Shown here: piece after piece, positions 6,296-8,742 of the stretch
How positions within the stretch are numbered: the stretch's first letter is position 1
Layout of the letters: each line of letters opens with the position of its first letter
DNA from: Paramuribaculum sp.
GTDB lineage: Bacteria > Bacteroidota > Bacteroidia > Bacteroidales > Muribaculaceae
Assembly: GCA_009775605.1 (NCBI GenBank)
Contig: VSPV01000114.1
Location: forward strand, 1 to 8,742
DNA length: 8,742 nt
Direction: 5' to 3'
Notes under the pieces: generated by a model
What the model was told of the DNA's origin: nothing
Database searches by the model: none
The model's input: the letters and a program-made list of their open reading frames with translations, nothing else
Made by a program: the position numbers and the translations under genes

Positions 6296-6787
6296 ATGAA
6301 AAAATCAAACTTACTATGGGTGCTTCTCGGAGCGTTCGTTATCACCTGTCTCGCTCCCCTTTCGCTCCAGGCCAAGAAGAAAGTGGATCTTTCCACTTAC
6401 AGATACGTGACCACCTACACCGATGACCTGCGCTACCGCGACTATGACAAATGGAATTACCGCAATACCGAGGCCACCATTCTCGAGGCCATAGGCAAGA
6501 CCCGTCTGCAACTGATAGAGAACACCGAGATCGCCAAGATGACCGACCTCCAGAAGATGCAGCTCCTGCTGGTGCGCTTCACCATGAACCAGCATGAACA
6601 GGACGGCACGATTACCGTAGACTTCATGACGCCCGGCAACAAGAAACCTGTGGCGTCCTACCGCACATCATTCAAGACCGCAATCAACGCCTCCGAGGCT
6701 CTCGAGAGCGCGACCGAGCGCATAATCAAGAAAATCGAGAAAGATTTTCCGCCAGAGCCTGTCGACGGCGCCAACGCTGCCAAATAA
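6296..6787 (+). CDS. Small exported protein of unknown function
   Basis: I do not recognise this 163-residue protein. Residues 1-26 form a signal peptide (MKKSNLLWVLLG core, cleavage likely after LQA at 24-26). A cysteine at 18 lies inside the hydrophobic core but lacks a good lipobox, so a soluble periplasmic protein is more likely than a lipoprotein. The mature part starts with KKK and is rich in Tyr, Asp and Arg (YRYVTTYTDDLRYRDYD, 36-52). It then alternates predicted helix and strand, with a final amphipathic helix (NASEALESATERIIKKIEKDF) and a low-complexity tail. ATG 6296 is chosen over TTG 6239 because of the signal peptide and the promoter between them. It is a single-gene transcript ended by a strong hairpin. 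Codon use matches the GC-rich neighbours, so it looks native rather than acquired. Confidence 0.8.
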   Translation: MKKSNLLWVLLGAFVITCLAPLSLQAKKKVDLSTYRYVTTYTDDLRYRDYDKWNYRNTEATILEAIGKTRLQLIENTEIAKMTDLQKMQLLLVRFTMNQHEQDGTITVDFMTPGNKKPVASYRTSFKTAINASEALESATERIIKKIEKDFPPEPVDGANAAK

Positions 6788-6809
6788 ACATTTACTGTAA
6801 CGAAACACA

Positions 6810-6850
6810 AATCCGTGGGAACGCCATAGCCTCTTCCCGCGGATTTTTTT
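6810..6850 (+). terminator. Rho-independent terminator of the small exported protein gene
   Basis: AATCCGTGGGAA (6810-6821) pairs with TTCCCGCGGATT (6834-6845) over 12 positions, with a single U-G wobble and a 12-nt loop. The stem leads into an uninterrupted T-tract ending at 6850. The stop codon of the upstream gene lies 23 bp before the stem. Confidence 0.88.
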
Positions 6851-6851
6851 G

Positions 6852-6859
6852 TAAATTTG
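6852..6859 (+). promoter_or_regulatory. -7 promoter element of purB
   Basis: TAAATTTG, followed by CG, fits TAnnTTTG and lies 2 bp after the T-tract of the preceding terminator. Transcription would start near 6865, about 38 nt before ATG 6903. The -33 region would fall inside the terminator stem and has no clear TTTG at standard spacing. Confidence 0.55.
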
Positions 6860-6902
6860 CGCTTCCAATGATAATTATCACAGAAACTCAATCATTTTCA
6901 TA

Positions 6903-8246
6903 ATGCAACTGACACCCCTCACAGCAATCAGCCCCATCGACGGCCGGTATCGCTCGAAGTGCGAGAAACTCGACCGGTATTTTTCGGAATTCGCCCTCAT
7001 CCGCTACCGCGTGAAGGTGGAGGTGGAATATTTCATAGCCCTGTGCGAGATTCCTCTGCCGCAGCTTGAAAGCGTGGACCACTCCACTTTCGAGGCTCTC
7101 CGCGACATCTACCGCAATTTCACCGAGGCCGACGCCGCAAAGGTCAAGGAGATAGAATCGGTTACCAACCACGACGTAAAAGCCGTAGAGTATTTCCTGA
7201 AGGAGAAATTCGACGCTCTCGGGCTCCAGTTCTGCAAGGAGTTCATTCATTTCGGCCTCACATCCCAGGACATCAACAACACCTCCGTGCCCATGTCGAT
7301 ACGCGAGGCGGTGCTCGAAGTCTATCTGCCCGAACTCGAGCGTCTCATTGCCGACCTCGAGGCAAAGGCCGACGAATGGGCCGACGTTCCCATGCTCGCC
7401 AAGACCCACGGACAGCCTGCCAGCCCCACCCGTCTGGGCAAGGAGCTGCGAGTGTTCGCCTATCGTCTGCGCACCCAGGCCGACGCGCTCAAGGCCGTGC
7501 CCGTAAGCGGTAAGTTCGGCGGCGCCACCGGAAATTTCAACGCCCACCATATAGCCTACCCCGGCATCGACTGGCCCGCTTTCGCAGCCCGTTTCCTCAA
7601 GGAGAGTCTGGGAATAGACCGCGAGCAGTGGACCACCCAGATTTCAAACTACGACAATCTGGCCGCCCTGTTCGACGCCATGCGCCGCATCAACACCATC
7701 ATGATCGACCTCGACCGCGATATATGGATGTATATCTCGATGGACTACTTCAAGCAGCGCATCAAGGCCGGAGAAGTAGGTTCGTCGGCAATGCCCCACA
7801 AAGTCAACCCCATTGACTTCGAAAACTCCGAAGGCAACCTCGGAATGGCCGATGCCATTCTCGGTTTCCTAGCCGGAAAACTTCCCGTGAGCCGCCTGCA
7901 GCGCGACCTCACCGACTCCACGGTGCTCCGCAACGTCGGCGTGCCCATGGGCCACATGATGATTGCCCTCGCCTCCACCCTCAAGGGTCTCGGCAAGCTC
8001 ATCCTCAACCGTCCCGCCATCGACGCCGACCTCGACCGCATGTGGAGCGTAGTTGCCGAAGGCATCCAGACAATCCTGCGCCGCGAGGGCTACCCCAACC
8101 CCTACGAGACCCTCAAGCAGCTCACCCGCGTCAACACCGCCGTGACCGCCGAAAGCATCTCCGCCTTCATCGACACCCTCGAGGTATCCGACGCCGTCAA
8201 GGAAGAGCTTCACCGCCTCAGCCCCTCCTCCTACACCGGCTATTGA
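6903..8246 (+). CDS. purB: Adenylosuccinate lyase
   Basis: This cytoplasmic enzyme of purine synthesis releases fumarate twice: from SAICAR to give AICAR, and from adenylosuccinate to give AMP. The 447-residue length is close to the E. coli-type PurB. The fumarase/aspartase superfamily features are all visible: SPIDGRY (10-16), LTSQDINNTS (119-128), THGQPASPT (168-176) with the likely catalytic H169, the GGATGNFNAHH stretch (206-216), and the signature SSAMPHKVNP (294-303) with the mobile-loop serine at S295. RLQRDLTDSTVLRN (331-344) is also characteristic. ATG 6903 fits the N-terminus of the family and lies 44 bp after the -7 element. The gene has its own promoter and terminator and is not linked here to other pur genes. 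Nothing is missing or unusual. Confidence 0.97.
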   Translation: MQLTPLTAISPIDGRYRSKCEKLDRYFSEFALIRYRVKVEVEYFIALCEIPLPQLESVDHSTFEALRDIYRNFTEADAAKVKEIESVTNHDVKAVEYFLKEKFDALGLQFCKEFIHFGLTSQDINNTSVPMSIREAVLEVYLPELERLIADLEAKADEWADVPMLAKTHGQPASPTRLGKELRVFAYRLRTQADALKAVPVSGKFGGATGNFNAHHIAYPGIDWPAFAARFLKESLGIDREQWTTQISNYDNLAALFDAMRRINTIMIDLDRDIWMYISMDYFKQRIKAGEVGSSAMPHKVNPIDFENSEGNLGMADAILGFLAGKLPVSRLQRDLTDSTVLRNVGVPMGHMMIALASTLKGLGKLILNRPAIDADLDRMWSVVAEGIQTILRREGYPNPYETLKQLTRVNTAVTAESISAFIDTLEVSDAVKEELHRLSPSSYTGY

Positions 8247-8270
8247 CCCCACACATACTCCAAACTCCTG

Positions 8271-8310
8271 ATACAAAAAATAGAGCCTTTCCGGGCTCTA
8301 TTTTTTGTAT
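8271..8310 (+). terminator. purB terminator, 17-bp perfect inverted repeat
   Basis: ATACAAAAAATAGAGCC (8271-8287) pairs perfectly with 8294-8310 around a six-base loop (TTTCCG). The six-A and six-T runs are symmetric, so the hairpin should terminate in both directions. It begins 24 bp after the purB stop. Confidence 0.93.
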
Positions 8311-8343
8311 CCTCCAGTGTAAAGTCATTAAGAAAACAATAAA

Positions 8344-8374
8344 TTTGTCCTGAAGAATAATTTTGGTATTTTTG
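8344..8374 (+). promoter_or_regulatory. Well-spaced Bacteroidetes promoter with no clear gene
   Basis: TTTG (8344-8347) and TATTTTTG (8367-8374) are separated by exactly 19 bp, the ideal -33/-7 arrangement, and this is the best-spaced promoter in the window. Transcription should start near 8380 and run right. Only a start-less open stretch lies in the next 220 bases, so the product may be a small RNA, a long leader for a gene beyond the window, or transcription of a remnant. Confidence 0.6.
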
Positions 8375-8399
8375 TAATCGTGATTAGTAACAATCCTAA

Positions 8400-8597
8400 A
8401 TAAAAATTTTTATTATCCCCGGACATAAGTTTGCAACACGTTACATTCTTTCCAAAATCTGTGTAATCAAACCGAATTTCAATATTGGAGAGAGTACGGG
8501 CTTTGTGTTTTATAAAGATACGTGGAGCAGTCCTTACCGCCATTGGAGTTTCAAACCTAATGGTTATCTTAGAGACTATTCCGAAAGCAAACCATAA
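8400..8597 (+). pseudogene. Possible remnant open stretch without a start codon
   Basis: The plus frame is open for 65 codons from 8400 to TAA 8595-8597. It contains no ATG; the only usual alternative start is a GTG late in the frame. The second half reads FYKDTWSSPYRHWSF and then NGYLRDYSESKP, with a Trp/Tyr-rich makeup more like a real protein end than random AT-rich DNA. The first half (IKIFIIPGHKFATRYILSK) is less convincing. No family is recognised. It could be the 3' end of a decayed gene or simply chance. Confidence 0.25.
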
Positions 8598-8660
8598 AAA
8601 AACGCTCCATTGACCTACAGGATGAGCTACGTTCACCCACAAACAATTTCCAATATTCTC

Positions 8661-8742
8661 CTCCGCGTCCTTCTGCCGTTCCCGCGTCGCTCTGCGTCCC
8701 CGTTCCCATCCCCCCGGCAAATTCCGCAGAACTACGCAGAAC
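8661..8742. repeat. Edge of a GC-rich degenerate CTGCGT-type repeat
   Basis: GC content rises sharply here. CCGTTCCC occurs at 8676-8683 and 8700-8707, GCGTCC at 8665-8670 and 8694-8699, and CGCAGAAC at 8725-8732 and 8735-8742. TCTGCGT (8691-8697) is the inverse of ACGCAGA (8734-8740), so the segment can also fold. The array is cut by the window end. It resembles the intergenic CTCTGCGT-like repeats seen in many bacterial genomes. Confidence 0.5.

Larger units (their letters stand above)
8247..8742. other. Non-coding right end: terminator, promoter, possible remnant, repeat
   Basis: No complete gene is supported in these 496 bases. They contain the purB terminator, a well-spaced promoter, an open plus-strand stretch with no start codon, and a GC-rich repetitive edge; each is listed separately. 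A minus-strand open frame across most of the region begins with TTG and shows no domain-like sequence. Confidence 0.6.

Noticed and set aside
6888..7550. 220-codon minus-strand open frame over purB
   Set aside because: It is a shadow of the conserved purB coding strand, with repetitive Gly/Leu/Glu composition and no motif.
8328..8720. 130-codon minus-strand open frame at the right end
   Set aside because: It starts with TTG in the repeat region, runs across the purB-side promoter, and shows no signal, domain or coherent composition. The plus strand looks at least as protein-like.
1..8742. CRISPR array, tRNA/rRNA genes, transposase, integrase or toxin-antitoxin pair
   Set aside because: I looked for these by eye on both strands and found no regularly spaced repeats, cloverleaf-like tRNA sequence or matching proteins.

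Overview
The window looks like chromosome from a gut-type Bacteroidales bacterium. A Muribaculaceae-like genome is my best guess, but this is inference. The evidence is the repeated Bacteroidetes -7 promoter element TAnnTTTG upstream of most genes, starts without an obvious Shine-Dalgarno, an ORF6N-domain gene, a CfxA/CblA-like class A beta-lactamase, a secreted GH3 glycosidase and a Bacteroidetes-like purB.

Layout. Positions 1-289 hold a terminator-like hairpin and promoter-like elements. An ORF6N-domain gene follows (290-856), and directly behind it lies a decayed copy of the start of a second ORF6N gene (860-907). Next is a probable two-gene operon. Its first gene (944-2635) encodes a membrane protein with an N-terminal RDD-like domain, an extracytoplasmic domain resembling erythromycin esterases/the Tiki-ChaN group, and a C-terminal membrane anchor. 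Its second gene, 31 bp later (2667-3581), encodes a lipoprotein class A (subclass A2) beta-lactamase with every catalytic motif. A hairpin terminator at 3604-3649 closes the module. The left part of the window, most clearly 1-2640, is visibly more AT-rich than what follows, which suggests accessory or acquired DNA.

The right half is GC-rich and reads as core genome. A GH3 beta-glycosidase on the minus strand (3727-6093) converges on the beta-lactamase. It is divergent from a small secreted protein of unknown function (6296-6787). Adenylosuccinate lyase purB (6903-8246) follows, with its promoter fused to the terminator of the preceding gene, and ends in a 17-bp perfect inverted-repeat terminator. 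The last 430 bases hold a very good promoter (8344-8374), a start-less 65-codon open stretch that may be a gene remnant, and the edge of a GC-rich degenerate repeat cut off by the window end.

How the genes relate. GH3 and purB are independent housekeeping or nutritional functions. No susC/susD genes are visible, so the GH3 gene cannot be tied to a polysaccharide utilisation locus. The only suggestive partnership is the pair at 944-3581, where an Ere-like membrane ectodomain protein is probably co-transcribed with a beta-lactamase. Both would act outside the cytoplasm, and this is the best candidate here for something not yet described. I saw no tRNA, rRNA, CRISPR array, transposase or recombinase.
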